Assembly: GCA_964446385.1 (NCBI GenBank)
Contig: CAYUOH010000006.1
Span: forward strand, 1-64,000
Length of the DNA stretch: 64,000 nt
DNA from: CAYSRC01 sp964446385
GTDB lineage: Bacteria > Bacillota > Clostridia > Oscillospirales > Ruminococcaceae
Reading direction: 5' to 3'
The notes beneath the pieces were generated by a model. The model did not search any database, had not been told where the DNA came from, and saw only the letters and a program-made list of their open reading frames with translations. Shown here piece after piece: positions 28,499 through 36,832 of this stretch; position 1 is the first letter of the stretch; the number at the start of each line of letters is the position of its first letter. The translations under genes were made by a program, and so were the position numbers.

Positions 28499-28510
28499 TT
28501 GTCTATACAA
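28499..28510. promoter_or_regulatory. Candidate HutC/GntR operator
   Basis: ttGTCTATACaa is an imperfect palindrome and fits the GTnTAnAC half-site pattern of HutC-subfamily GntR regulators. It lies between the gntR start and the divergent cooC promoter. Confidence 0.45.
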
Positions 28511-28568
28511 CTTCATAATAAACAATATTGCAGGAAAATGCAAAGACTATATTTTTTTACTCTTCCGT

Positions 28569-28597
28569 TTGCTAACAAAGGCAAATTGAGATATATT
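28569..28597 (+). promoter_or_regulatory. Possible promoter of cooC
   Basis: TTGCTA (28569-28574), 17 bases, TATATT (28592-28597). The ~110-base leader that follows contains a small hairpin (gtgcaggc/ggcttgcac, about 28657-28674). Confidence 0.4.
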
Positions 28598-28706
28598 GTT
28601 AAAAGGTCGTTTTGAAATTGTACCCTATCAGGCTCTAACGGATGTATCATAGATGTGCAGGCTCACGGCTTGCACCAGCGTTTTAATTTTACGGAGGATT
28701 AATTAT

Positions 28707-29486
28707 ATGGCAATTACTATAGCTGTCGCCGGCAAGGGCGGCACGGGAAAAACCACACTTTGCGGCATGCTGGTAACCTGGCTGTGTGCGAATGGCAAAA
28801 AGCCGGTTCTGGCCGTGGACGCCGATGCCAACAGCAACCTGAACGAGGTTCTGGGTGTGGAAATAGAGACAACTCTCGGTGATATCCGCGAGGACATCGC
28901 ATCTGCAGAGATGTCGCCCAAGAACCCCATCCCTACCGGCATGAGCAAGCAGGACTATATGAATTTTCGCTTCCAGACTGCTCTTACCGAGGAGGACGAC
29001 TACGACCTTCTGGTTATGGGCCGTACCCAGGGCAAGGGCTGCTACTGTTTCGTGAACGGTCTGCTTCAGAGCCAGATTCAAAGGGTCGAAAGCTCCTACA
29101 AATACCTCGTGGTGGACAACGAGGCAGGCATGGAGCACATCAACCGGGGTATTCTTCCCGCGGTAGATTATATCATTCTTGTATCCGATTGCTCGCGACG
29201 AGGCATACAGGCGGTCGCACGTATTGCGATGCTTGTAAAGGAACTTGAGATGAAACCCAAACGTGTAGGCCTGGTCGTAAACCGTGCGCCCAATGGCGAG
29301 CTTAACGGCGGCGTACGCGAGGAAATCGAAAAGAACGGTCTTGACCTTCTGGGCGTAGTCCCTCACGATGAGGCTGTTTACGATTACGACTGCGAAGGCA
29401 AACCTACGTCCACAATAGATGTAAGTTCACCGGCACGAGCCGCGATGGATAAAATCTTCGCCGAACTGCTTAAAGACGAGAAATAA
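28707..29486 (+). CDS. cooC: CooC/AcsF-family nickel-insertion ATPase
   Basis: A 259-residue MinD/ParA-type ATPase with the Walker A motif GKGGTGKTT (residues 9-17). Cys112 and Cys114 (GKGCYCF) form the CxC motif that binds nickel at the dimer interface in CooC; MGRTQGKGCYC matches the family. Such proteins load nickel into carbon monoxide dehydrogenase or acetyl-CoA synthase. Neither enzyme is encoded in the window, so it must act on one elsewhere. The start at ATG 28707 follows GGAGG. It converges on cooT, which also belongs to CODH maturation. Confidence 0.9.
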   Translation: MAITIAVAGKGGTGKTTLCGMLVTWLCANGKKPVLAVDADANSNLNEVLGVEIETTLGDIREDIASAEMSPKNPIPTGMSKQDYMNFRFQTALTEEDDYDLLVMGRTQGKGCYCFVNGLLQSQIQRVESSYKYLVVDNEAGMEHINRGILPAVDYIILVSDCSRRGIQAVARIAMLVKELEMKPKRVGLVVNRAPNGELNGGVREEIEKNGLDLLGVVPHDEAVYDYDCEGKPTSTIDVSSPARAAMDKIFAELLKDEK

Positions 29487-29489
29487 AAA

Positions 29490-29522
29490 AAGTCCGGTGC
29501 AAAAGCACCGGATTGTTTTTTT
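29490..29522. terminator. Bidirectional terminator between cooC and cooT
   Basis: tccggtgc-aaaa-gcaccgga stem-loop with A tract before and T tract after; it serves both convergent genes. Confidence 0.9.
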
Positions 29523-29718
29523 AAGCTGAAACCGTTCCCTTGCAGATGATTACGTTTTCGAGAAGGTCCACCGAGGCAATAAGCCCTTTGACGGTGGCCG
29601 TGCGACCCAGAAGATCCTCAAACGTGACCTCGTCCTCTTTCTGACGCATTATGGCAACTTTGTCCATAATAAGCTGACGTCCGTTGTCATCCTCTACATA
29701 AGCTGTTGAAAGACACAT
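29521..29718 (-). CDS. cooT: CooT-family nickel-binding protein
   Basis: A 65-residue protein starting MCLSTAYVED, the CooT pattern in which Cys2 binds nickel. VTFEDLLGRTATVKGLIASVDLLENVIIC matches the rest of the family. CooT is a small nickel chaperone linked with CO dehydrogenase maturation. The start at ATG 29718 follows GGAGGA. The upstream His-rich gene ends one base before this start, so the two are one operon. Confidence 0.88.
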   Translation of the reverse strand: MCLSTAYVEDDNGRQLIMDKVAIMRQKEDEVTFEDLLGRTATVKGLIASVDLLENVIICKGTVSA

Positions 29719-29719
29719 T

Positions 29720-29956
29720 TTATTTATCCTCCTGTAACGCGTGTATTGAAGCCTCAAGTTTGTCGTCGGCCTGATGCAGCAGGTTGATGGCCTCCTCCAG
29801 ATAAGCCGCCGCGTTATCGCAGCCCCGAGACTTTATAGCCTCGAGAGCCTCGTCGAATTCCTCTAAATGATGCTCGTTGTGGTGCAACATATAATGTAGC
29901 AGGGCAAGTTGCTCATCCTCGGCAGCAGGATGGTGGTTATGGTCCAAATCATGCAT
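29720..29956 (-). CDS. Small His-rich protein, probably metal-binding
   Basis: A 78-residue protein. Residues 1-30 have eight histidines (MHDLDHNHHPAAEDE and LHYMLHHNEHH); the rest is an amphipathic helical region rich in Glu and Leu with a single cysteine. Short proteins of this kind are often found beside nickel or CODH genes, and it is cotranscribed with cooT, so nickel storage or delivery is a reasonable inference, but I cannot name the family with certainty. A GGGAG site precedes the ATG. Confidence 0.65.
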   Translation of the reverse strand: MHDLDHNHHPAAEDEQLALLHYMLHHNEHHLEEFDEALEAIKSRGCDNAAAYLEEAINLLHQADDKLEASIHALQEDK

Positions 29957-30019
29957 AATATATTACTCCCGTTGTTATAATATTCCCGGTTGGCGGAAAC
30001 TACTTTGTTTTTCGTTTCA

Positions 30020-30048
30020 ATTATATTATCAACGCTATTCTTTGTCCA
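30020..30048 (-). promoter_or_regulatory. Promoter of the His-rich/cooT operon
   Basis: On the minus strand TGGACA (30048-30043), 17 bases, TATAAT (30025-30020). Confidence 0.6.
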
Positions 30049-30075
30049 TAAAAAATGAACATTAGTATTTTCTGC

Positions 30076-30104
30076 TTGCAATTTGAGCATACAGATTGTA
30101 TAAT
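30076..30104 (+). promoter_or_regulatory. Promoter of tRNA-Val
   Basis: TTGCAA (30076-30081), 17 bases, TATAAT (30099-30104), 14 bases before the tRNA. Confidence 0.75.
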
Positions 30105-30118
30105 AGCAAAGCTGAAAC

Positions 30119-30194
30119 GGACGATTAGCTCAGCTGGTAGAGCACCCGCTTGACGTGCGGGTGGTCACAGGTTCGAGTCCTGTATCGTCCACCA
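30119..30194 (+). tRNA. tRNA-Val (anticodon GAC)
   Basis: A 76-base cloverleaf. The acceptor stem ggacgat pairs with atcgtcc. The D arm carries agctcagctggtagagc, the anticodon stem cccgc/gcggg encloses ttgacgt with anticodon GAC, and the T arm is caggttcgagtcctg. The 3' CCA is encoded. Confidence 0.97.
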
Positions 30195-30226
30195 GAAAAG
30201 GCTTTGCTTAATGCGGGGCCTTTTTC
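30195..30226 (+). terminator. Terminator of tRNA-Val
   Basis: gaaaaggc pairs with gccttttt, giving a T-rich 3' arm that also acts as the tail. Confidence 0.6.
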
Positions 30227-30263
30227 TTTATTCAAGCGTCGATTATAACACGAGGGACATACA

Positions 30264-30695
30264 ATGACAATTTGCGGGCATGATTACTGCAAAGATTGCG
30301 AAAAACTTCCGGAATGTGGCGGTTGCGAGAAATGCAGTGGACATCCATTCGGCGGTCCATGCATAGCTGCAGATACCATTCTCGCCGGTGGACAGGAAGC
30401 CTTTAACAAGCTTCAGGAGGAGCTGATAGATGAAATCAACGGGCTGAATATCCTGGAGCTTAATATTGACTGCCTCAACCTTCTCAGCGGAGACTACGTT
30501 AATCTCGAATACACGCTTGCCAACGGTTCTACAGTTAAATTCCTCAACGACAACGAGATCTATCTCGGAAACCAGATCGAGCGCGTATGCAGCGAAAGAT
30601 GCTACGGGCTTGTCGCGAACAGGAGCTTTATCCTAGTAAGCGAATATGGCTGCGACGGCACTGAACCCAAGATTGTAGAATTCAAACGCAGATAG
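30264..30695 (+). CDS. Cys-rich small protein, function unknown
   Basis: A 143-residue protein. The first 33 residues hold seven cysteines (C4, C9, C12, C18, C21, C24, C33; MTICGHDYCKDCEKLPECGG...), dense enough for a zinc or Fe-S site. The remainder is soluble, with three more cysteines near residues 108-112 and 129. No signal peptide or membrane helix. I do not recognise the family. It sits alone between the tRNA-Val terminator and the T-box leader. Confidence 0.7.
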   Translation: MTICGHDYCKDCEKLPECGGCEKCSGHPFGGPCIAADTILAGGQEAFNKLQEELIDEINGLNILELNIDCLNLLSGDYVNLEYTLANGSTVKFLNDNEIYLGNQIERVCSERCYGLVANRSFILVSEYGCDGTEPKIVEFKRR

Positions 30696-30711
30696 CTCAA
30701 GGCTCGAAAAT

Positions 30712-30738
30712 AGGAGACCGGACAGTGGCCTCTTTTTA
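30712..30738 (+). terminator. Weak terminator after the Cys-rich gene
   Basis: gagacc and ggcctc form a six-pair stem with one mismatch, followed by TTTTT. Confidence 0.4.
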
Positions 30739-30756
30739 TGATATTCATGCAAACTG

Positions 30757-30785
30757 TTGACTTTTGTACTTTTTGGTGTTAAAGT
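30757..30785 (+). promoter_or_regulatory. Promoter of the T-box-controlled operon
   Basis: TTGACT (30757-30762), 17 bases, TAAAGT (30780-30785), about 35 bases before the T-box leader. Confidence 0.65.
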
Positions 30786-30820
30786 ACATCTGTTCTTCGT
30801 TCTATTTTCATTAAAAAAAC

Positions 30821-30985
30821 TGTGACGAAAAAAGTAGGGTCCGGATACCCTTTTCAGAAAAACGCCGGGGGGTATGCGTTTACCCCAAAGGCGGCCGCGC
30901 ATGCGGCAACAGTGGTGGTACCACGGATTATTTCGTCCTCTAGGTTTCCTTCGGGGAACGGAGGGCGTTTTTTATATTATTAAGG
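30821..30985 (+). promoter_or_regulatory. T-box leader with terminator; probable Phe specificity
   Basis: The T-box sequence agtggtggtaccacgg is at 30911-30926, with the UGGU that pairs with the tRNA NCCA end. It is followed by ttcgtcct and a terminator (cgtcctc ... ggagggcg, then TTTTTT, 30934-30973). The 5' part begins gacgaaaaaagta, typical of stem I with its AGUA element. The codon at the usual specifier position, just before the CAGA that ends stem I, reads UUC (30853-30855), so tRNA-Phe is the likely ligand. The UGGU base choice fits a discriminator A, as in tRNA-Phe or tRNA-Tyr, and not the G of tRNA-Trp. Confidence 0.87.
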
Positions 30986-30995
30986 AGAGTGAATA

Positions 30996-32633
30996 ATGGT
31001 TATTACTGATTTTCTGGAAAAGAACGCACGACTGTACGGCAGCGAGACAGCTCTAGTGGAAATTAATCCCTCCGAGGACCGTGACAGGGCTGTTACCTGG
31101 CGCGAGGCTAGCCTTATAGAGGTTGCAAGCACAGGCGCCCCCTACAGAAGGGAACTCAGCTGGAAGGATTTCGACCGAAGAGCCAACCGCATAGCTAACC
31201 TGTTGCTGAGCCGCGGAGTAAAGAAGGGAACCAAGGTAGGTATACTTCTGATGAACTGCCTTGAATGGCTTCCGGTTTATTTTGGCGTACTGAAGGCCGG
31301 ATGCCTCTGCGTTCCCATGAACTACCGCTATTCCGGAGACGAGATAGAGTACTGCTGCAAGCTGGCCGACGTCGAAATTCTGGTGTTCGGGCCCGAATTC
31401 ACCGAGCGCGTCAGCAGCGTAGTTAATAATCTTTACGATATACGGATGTATTTCTTTGTCGGGAACGACGGTCCCGAGTACACTGAGGACATTCTGAACC
31501 TGATGAACTACTGTTCCTCAAGCGCTCCTCCAGTTGAAATCAAGGAGGATGATGAGGCTGCTATATACTTCAGCAGCGGCACCACAGGTTTTCCAAAGGC
31601 CATACTTCATACTCATTCCGGCCTTGTATCGTCTTGCCGCACCGAGCAGAATCACCATATGCAGACCCGCAACGACGTATTCCTCTGCATTCCTCCTCTT
31701 TACCATACCGGCGCGAAGATGCACTGGTTCGGGAGCCTTATCTCCGGCAGCAGAGCGGTACTGCTGCGCGGCGTAAAGCCCGAATGGATTCTGCGCACCT
31801 TATCCGAGGAACGCTGCACAATCGTCTGGCTTCTTGTGCCCTGGGCCCAGGATATTTTGGACTGCATTGATTCCGGAGATATTGATATCAACAACTACAT
31901 GCTTGACCAGTGGCGCCTGATGCACATCGGCGCGCAACCCGTGCCCCAGAGCCTTATAAAGCGCTGGAGAAAGATATTTCCGTATCATCTGTATGACACC
32001 AACTACGGCCTCAGCGAATCTTTGGGGCCGGGCTGCGTACACCTGGGCGTTGAAAACGTAAATAAGGTAGGCGCTATAGGCCGCCCCGGTTATCTGTGGG
32101 AGGCCAAAGTTGTCCGTGAGGACGGCATGCCCGTCGCTGTGGACGAGGTCGGCGAACTTGCCGTTAAAGGCCCCGGCGTCATGAAATGCTATTACAAGAA
32201 CCCCGAAGCAACCGCCGAAATCAAAAAGGGTGACTGGCTTATGACAGGGGATATGGCGAAGATAGACGAAGACGGATTCATCTATCTTGTCGACCGCAAG
32301 AAGGATGTCATCATAACTGGTGGAGAAAATCTCTATCCTGTACAGATTGAGGATTTCCTGCGTGCATGTGATAAAATAAAGGACGTGGCAGTAATAGGTC
32401 TTCCGGACAAACGTCTGGGCGAAATCGCAGCTGCCGTTATTGAGTTGAAGGAGGGAGTGGGCTGCAACGAGGATGAAATCAACAAGTTCTGCGAAGGCAT
32501 GCCTCGCTACAAACGTCCCCGAAAGATCATATTCGACAAGGTACCGCGCAACCCGACCGGAAAGATAGAGAAGCCGGTACTGCGCGACAGATACTGTAGT
32601 GTACGCCTTGTCGAATCCCAAACAGAAAATTAG
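30996..32633 (+). CDS. AMP-forming acyl/arylacetyl-CoA ligase
   Basis: A 545-residue ANL-superfamily enzyme. The phosphate loop is YFSSGTTGFPKA, the adenine motif is YGLSES, and GDWLMTGDMAKIDEDGFIYLVDRKKDVIITGGENLYP spans the hinge. The catalytic C-terminal lysine is in NPTGKIEKP. The substrate cannot be read directly. Because the next genes encode IorAB and an aminotransferase, an arylacetate such as phenylacetate is inferred. First gene after the T-box leader, with an AAGGAGAG ribosome site. Confidence 0.85.
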   Translation: MVITDFLEKNARLYGSETALVEINPSEDRDRAVTWREASLIEVASTGAPYRRELSWKDFDRRANRIANLLLSRGVKKGTKVGILLMNCLEWLPVYFGVLKAGCLCVPMNYRYSGDEIEYCCKLADVEILVFGPEFTERVSSVVNNLYDIRMYFFVGNDGPEYTEDILNLMNYCSSSAPPVEIKEDDEAAIYFSSGTTGFPKAILHTHSGLVSSCRTEQNHHMQTRNDVFLCIPPLYHTGAKMHWFGSLISGSRAVLLRGVKPEWILRTLSEERCTIVWLLVPWAQDILDCIDSGDIDINNYMLDQWRLMHIGAQPVPQSLIKRWRKIFPYHLYDTNYGLSESLGPGCVHLGVENVNKVGAIGRPGYLWEAKVVREDGMPVAVDEVGELAVKGPGVMKCYYKNPEATAEIKKGDWLMTGDMAKIDEDGFIYLVDRKKDVIITGGENLYPVQIEDFLRACDKIKDVAVIGLPDKRLGEIAAAVIELKEGVGCNEDEINKFCEGMPRYKRPRKIIFDKVPRNPTGKIEKPVLRDRYCSVRLVESQTEN

Positions 32634-32646
32634 GAGGTATCATGTT

Positions 32647-34386
32647 ATGAAAGATCTGATGCTGGGCAATGATGCCCTGGCCAGGGGCCTTTTCGAGGCC
32701 GGATGTACCTTTGTTTCAAGCTATCCCGGAACTCCGAGCACCGAGGTTACCGAGGCAGCGGCCAAATATCCCGAGATATACGCGGAATGGGCGCCCAATG
32801 AAAAGGTCGCCATGGAATCCGCCTTCGGTGCGTCGCTGAGCGGACGCCGTTCTTTCTGCGGAATGAAACACGTCGGTCTGAACGTGGCCGCTGATCCTCT
32901 GTTCACCATTTCATATACTGGCGTAAACGGCGGCATGATTATTGTCGTAGCCGACGACCCCGGCATGCATTCCTCCCAGAACGAGCAGGATTCCCGCCAT
33001 TACGCGATAGCGGCCAAGCTTCCTATGCTTGAGCCTTCGGATTCTTCCGAGGCCAAGGAATTCGTCGTCTTGGCTTACGATATTTCAGAAAAATATGATA
33101 CGCCCGTCATAATAAAGATGTGTACCCGCGTGGCCCATTCACAGAGTCTTGTGGAGCTGCGTGACAGGGTTGAGCCTCCCGTGAAGCCCTATGAGAAGAA
33201 CATAGCCAAATACGTTATGATGCCCGCCATGGCCAAGGGACGTCATCCTCTGGTCGAGAAGCGTCTCGCCGACCTTACCGAATTCGCAGAGATGTCGGAT
33301 GTTAACTGTGTCGAGCGGGGTTCCGACAATTCAGTCGGCATCATCACATCCTCCACATGCTACCAGTACACCAAGGAGGTCCTCGGCGACCGCTATCCCG
33401 TGCTGAAGCTGGGCATAATCAATCCTCTGCCTCCGAAGAAGATTAAAGACTTTGCGACATCGGTGGATAAGGTCATCGTTATCGAGGAGCTTGACGGTAT
33501 TATCGAAAATTTCTGTCTGGAGCTGGGAATCAAGGTTACCGGCAAGGAGCTTTTTGACAACATCGACGAGTTCAACCAGGGCATTGTGGCCGCGAAACTT
33601 GGCGTTGAGACAGTTCCAGGAACAGCACTTGACACTGCATTGCCCGCCCGTCCTCCCGTCATGTGCGCAGGATGCCCCCACCGCGGAATGTTCTATGTGC
33701 TTAAGAAGCTCAAGCTTAACGTTCTGGGCGATATCGGCTGCTACACTCTGGGCGCCGCAGCTCCACTGCAGTCAGTAGATTCCACCATCTGTATGGGCGC
33801 TTCGGTATCCGGTCTGCATGGTTTCAACAAGCTTAACCCGGAAAACGCAAAAAAGACGGTTGCTGTTATAGGTGATTCTACTTTCATTCATTCCGGCGTA
33901 ACCGGACTTATCAACATCGCATACAACGAATCACCCTCTACGGTAATTATTCTGGATAACTCCATCACAGGCATGACCGGCCATCAGCAAAACCCCACCA
34001 CAGGATTCAATCTGAAAGGTGACCCAGCCACCAAGATAGACCTTGAAAGCCTCTGCCGCTCGGTTGGCATAAAGCGCGTACGCGTGGTCGATCCCTACAA
34101 TCTCCAACAGTGCTCCGATGCCGTGACAGAAGAGCTTGCGGCAGAGGAACCCTCCGTCATCATTTCCCGCAGGCCCTGCGCCCTGTTGAAATACGTCAAG
34201 CATCCCGGACCAATTTCGGTTAATACGGACAAGTGCGTCGGCTGTAAATCCTGCATGTATGTCGGCTGTCCCGCAATCAGCATCAAAAACGGAAAGGCCG
34301 AAATCGATCAGACCCAGTGTGTCGGCTGCGGTATATGCGCACAGCTCTGCCGCCCCGGCGCCATCAAATCCCATACGGAGGCTTAA
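32647..34386 (+). CDS. iorA: Indolepyruvate:ferredoxin oxidoreductase, alpha subunit
   Basis: A 579-residue protein. The N-terminal pyrimidine domain has FVSSYPGTPSTEV and EWAPNEKVAMESAFGAS. The TPP-binding half has MCAGCPHRGMF, GDIGCYTLGAA and GDSTFIHSG. Two ferredoxin-type 4Fe-4S clusters close the protein (CVGCKSCMYVGC and CVGCGICAQLC). IorAB interconverts aryl pyruvates with aryl-acetyl-CoA, CO2 and reduced ferredoxin. ATG 32647 is used because AGGAGG lies 9 bases before it; the ATG at 32642 is out of frame. Confidence 0.95.
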   Translation: MKDLMLGNDALARGLFEAGCTFVSSYPGTPSTEVTEAAAKYPEIYAEWAPNEKVAMESAFGASLSGRRSFCGMKHVGLNVAADPLFTISYTGVNGGMIIVVADDPGMHSSQNEQDSRHYAIAAKLPMLEPSDSSEAKEFVVLAYDISEKYDTPVIIKMCTRVAHSQSLVELRDRVEPPVKPYEKNIAKYVMMPAMAKGRHPLVEKRLADLTEFAEMSDVNCVERGSDNSVGIITSSTCYQYTKEVLGDRYPVLKLGIINPLPPKKIKDFATSVDKVIVIEELDGIIENFCLELGIKVTGKELFDNIDEFNQGIVAAKLGVETVPGTALDTALPARPPVMCAGCPHRGMFYVLKKLKLNVLGDIGCYTLGAAAPLQSVDSTICMGASVSGLHGFNKLNPENAKKTVAVIGDSTFIHSGVTGLINIAYNESPSTVIILDNSITGMTGHQQNPTTGFNLKGDPATKIDLESLCRSVGIKRVRVVDPYNLQQCSDAVTEELAAEEPSVIISRRPCALLKYVKHPGPISVNTDKCVGCKSCMYVGCPAISIKNGKAEIDQTQCVGCGICAQLCRPGAIKSHTEA

Positions 34387-34389
34387 AAT

Positions 34390-34965
34390 ATGAAAACAGT
34401 AAATATAATTATTGCCGGTGTGGGCGGCCAGGGCACTTTGCTGGCCAGTAAGCTTCTGGGACGTCTTCTGGTATCCGGCGGCTATGACGTAAAGGTCAGC
34501 GAGGTTCACGGAATGAGCCAGCGCGGAGGAAGCGTTATCACATACGTACGCTACGGCGAAAAAGTATATTCACCCTATATCGACAAGGGTGAGGCCGATT
34601 ACATTCTTGCGTTTGAAATGCTGGAGGCCGCGCGTTGGTGCGAATATCTCGCGCCGGGCGGAACGATAATCGCCAACACCCAGCAGATTAACCCCATGCC
34701 CGTTATTACCGGAGCTATGGAATACCCCGGAAACCTGAAGGACAAGCTTACCGCCACAGGCATCAACGTAGACGCGGTAGACGCTCTTTCGATAGCCAAC
34801 GAGGCCGGTACTTCAAGGGCGGTCAATCTCGTGCTCCTCGGCAGACTGTCAAAACTTATTAATTTCACAGATGAGCAGTGGATGAAAGCCATCGACGAAT
34901 GCGTTCCTTCGAAATTCCTTGAAATGAACCGCAAAGCTTTTCTTCTGGGGAAAAACAGCATATAA
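34390..34965 (+). CDS. iorB: Indolepyruvate:ferredoxin oxidoreductase, beta (gamma-domain) subunit
   Basis: A 191-residue protein with IAGVGGQGTLLASKLLG, EVHGMSQRGGSV and GEADYILAFEMLEAARW, the signature of the small subunit of 2-oxoacid:ferredoxin oxidoreductases. It starts 3 bases after the iorA stop and forms the enzyme with IorA. Confidence 0.95.
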   Translation: MKTVNIIIAGVGGQGTLLASKLLGRLLVSGGYDVKVSEVHGMSQRGGSVITYVRYGEKVYSPYIDKGEADYILAFEMLEAARWCEYLAPGGTIIANTQQINPMPVITGAMEYPGNLKDKLTATGINVDAVDALSIANEAGTSRAVNLVLLGRLSKLINFTDEQWMKAIDECVPSKFLEMNRKAFLLGKNSI

Positions 34966-35092
34966 TTATATTGTATAAGTTTATTGAAAACTCGGAGAAA
35001 ACTCGGATTTATGCAATGTTTTCAGCAGGAATTAGAATGCACCCCTCTGTCGGAGCTACGGGTAAAGCAAATGAAAGATTAGTATAACAGGT

Positions 35093-35118
35093 AGGGCATG
35101 TTAATCATAACGTGCCCT
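35093..35118. other. Hairpin in the iorB-ACT intergenic gap
   Basis: agggca and tgccct pair around gtta/taac with one mismatch and a four-base loop. No T tract follows, so it is more likely a processing, stability or operator element than a terminator. The rest of the 200-base gap shows nothing recognisable. Confidence 0.35.
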
Positions 35119-35165
35119 ATTACCGTACATTGTTTCAGTATATTTTATTAAAGGAGGACGTATAA

Positions 35166-35597
35166 ATGGCAGTAAATCAGTTGTCACTGTTTCTTGAAAA
35201 CAAACCCGGAGAGCTTATGAAAATCACCAGGATTCTGGCCGAAAATGACATCAATTTGCGGGCTATAAATATTGCCGAAACTGTTGATTACGGTATTCTG
35301 CGTCTTGTTGCGGACGATCCGCGAAAAGCTGCTGCCATACTAAGCGAGATGGACTATATCGTTTCGGTAACGCCGATGGTAGCTGTGCGCGTGCCCGATG
35401 TTCCCGGCGGTCTTAACCATATTCTTGAACAGATATCCGGTTTCGGCATCGATATACGTTATATGTACGCCCTTATAGGCTTCGCGGGCGGCTACGCCTA
35501 CATGGTCTTCCGCGTGCAAGATCCCAACGAGCTTACCGAAAAGCTCAACTCGGTCGGAATACATACTGCCGACAACAGCGAAATCGGAATAAAGTAA
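35166..35597 (+). CDS. Tandem ACT-domain protein
   Basis: A 143-residue protein made of two ACT domains. The first begins LSLFLENKPGELMKITRILAENDINLRA, and the second begins VAVRVPDVPGGLNHILEQISGFGIDI. ACT domains bind amino acids and regulate enzymes; here a free-standing sensor of aromatic amino acids is inferred from the T-box, ior and aminotransferase context. A strong AAAGGAGG ribosome site is present. Confidence 0.88.
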   Translation: MAVNQLSLFLENKPGELMKITRILAENDINLRAINIAETVDYGILRLVADDPRKAAAILSEMDYIVSVTPMVAVRVPDVPGGLNHILEQISGFGIDIRYMYALIGFAGGYAYMVFRVQDPNELTEKLNSVGIHTADNSEIGIK

Positions 35598-35610
35598 AGG
35601 AGAATACACT

Positions 35611-36792
35611 ATGCTTCCTGAAAAGACTCTGGGCTGGGGCCTGTCCCGCAGCTGCATACGAACCCTTTCCGAATATGGCGCTGCCCGCAAGGCTGAAATA
35701 GGTGCCGAAAATGTATTTGATTTCAGTCTGGGCAACCCGAGCGTACCCGCACCTGAATGTGTCAACAGGGCCATAATCGACATTATCCGCGAGCAAGGCG
35801 ATACTGTCCACGCCTATACCACAGCAGCCGGTGTACCCACCCTGCGAAAAAGAATAGCGGACGATTACAACGCCCGCTTCAACAGTGACCTTTTCTCCGA
35901 GGGAATATATGTCACATGCGGCGCCGCGTCTGGTCTTGCGGCATCCCTGCGCGCCGTACTTATGCCTGGCGAAGAGGTCATGGTCATGGCTCCCTTCTTC
36001 CCGGAATATCGTGTGTTTATCGAGGCATCCGGCGGAGAGCTTGTTATAGTTCCCCCCACAGAGGACATGCAGGTCGATACGGCTGCCTTCAAAAACCTTC
36101 TTTCGGCAAAGACAAAGGCCGTTATCATCAACTCACCAAACAATCCATCCGGAGTCGTTTTGTCGGAGGGGTGCATAAATGTAATCTGCTCCATCCTGAA
36201 GGAGCATGAGCAGGTCACCGGAAGCACTGTGTACATCATCTCCGATGAGCCCTACCGCGAGCTTGTGTTCGGATACACCACGGTGCCCTCCATCATCAAT
36301 CTGTATGACGACACGATCATGTGCTACTCATTCAGCAAATCCATGTCCCTTCCAGGCGAGAGAATCGGATACGTAGCCGTCACCAGGCGCATGAAAGATT
36401 GGGAAAACGTATACGCCGGGATCATGGGCGCCGCAAGGGCATTGGGCTACGTCAACCCGCCTTCCCTGCTTCAAAGAGTAATAGAGCGTTGCCTCGGACA
36501 ATATTCCGATATCGCCCAGTATGAGGCAAACCGCGACCTTATATGCGGCGAGCTTTCCAAGATGGGCTACAAGTTCCCGATACCAAAAGGGGCATTCTAT
36601 CTATTAGTTAAATCCCCCTCCGGAGACGGCAATGAATTGAGCGAGCGCGCAAAAAAGCACGAGCTTCTCCTTGTTCCCAGCGACGATTTCGGAGTAAAGG
36701 GCTACGTGCGCATCTCTTACTGCGTATCCCGTGACAGCATCGAAAGATCGCTGCCAGCCTTCCGCGACCTTATGTCCGAATATCTGGGATAA
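35611..36792 (+). CDS. Class I/II pyridoxal-phosphate aminotransferase
   Basis: A 393-residue fold-type I aminotransferase. It has FDFSLGNPSVPAPE, NSPNNPSGVV, the SDEPYREL segment with the cofactor-contacting Asp and Tyr, and the PLP lysine in SFSKSMSLPGERIGY. The terminal arginine that binds the substrate carboxylate is in VRISYC. The substrate is not readable, but the position next to iorAB suggests aryl pyruvates and glutamate. It is 13 bases downstream of the ACT gene. Confidence 0.9.
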   Translation: MLPEKTLGWGLSRSCIRTLSEYGAARKAEIGAENVFDFSLGNPSVPAPECVNRAIIDIIREQGDTVHAYTTAAGVPTLRKRIADDYNARFNSDLFSEGIYVTCGAASGLAASLRAVLMPGEEVMVMAPFFPEYRVFIEASGGELVIVPPTEDMQVDTAAFKNLLSAKTKAVIINSPNNPSGVVLSEGCINVICSILKEHEQVTGSTVYIISDEPYRELVFGYTTVPSIINLYDDTIMCYSFSKSMSLPGERIGYVAVTRRMKDWENVYAGIMGAARALGYVNPPSLLQRVIERCLGQYSDIAQYEANRDLICGELSKMGYKFPIPKGAFYLLVKSPSGDGNELSERAKKHELLLVPSDDFGVKGYVRISYCVSRDSIERSLPAFRDLMSEYLG

Positions 36793-36832
36793 ATCCCGTA
36801 ATCAATTTATGAAAGCACGGTGAAATACTCGC

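Noticed and set aside
34966..35165. Possible second riboswitch between iorB and the ACT gene
   Set aside because: Only one hairpin was found and no known aptamer consensus is present.
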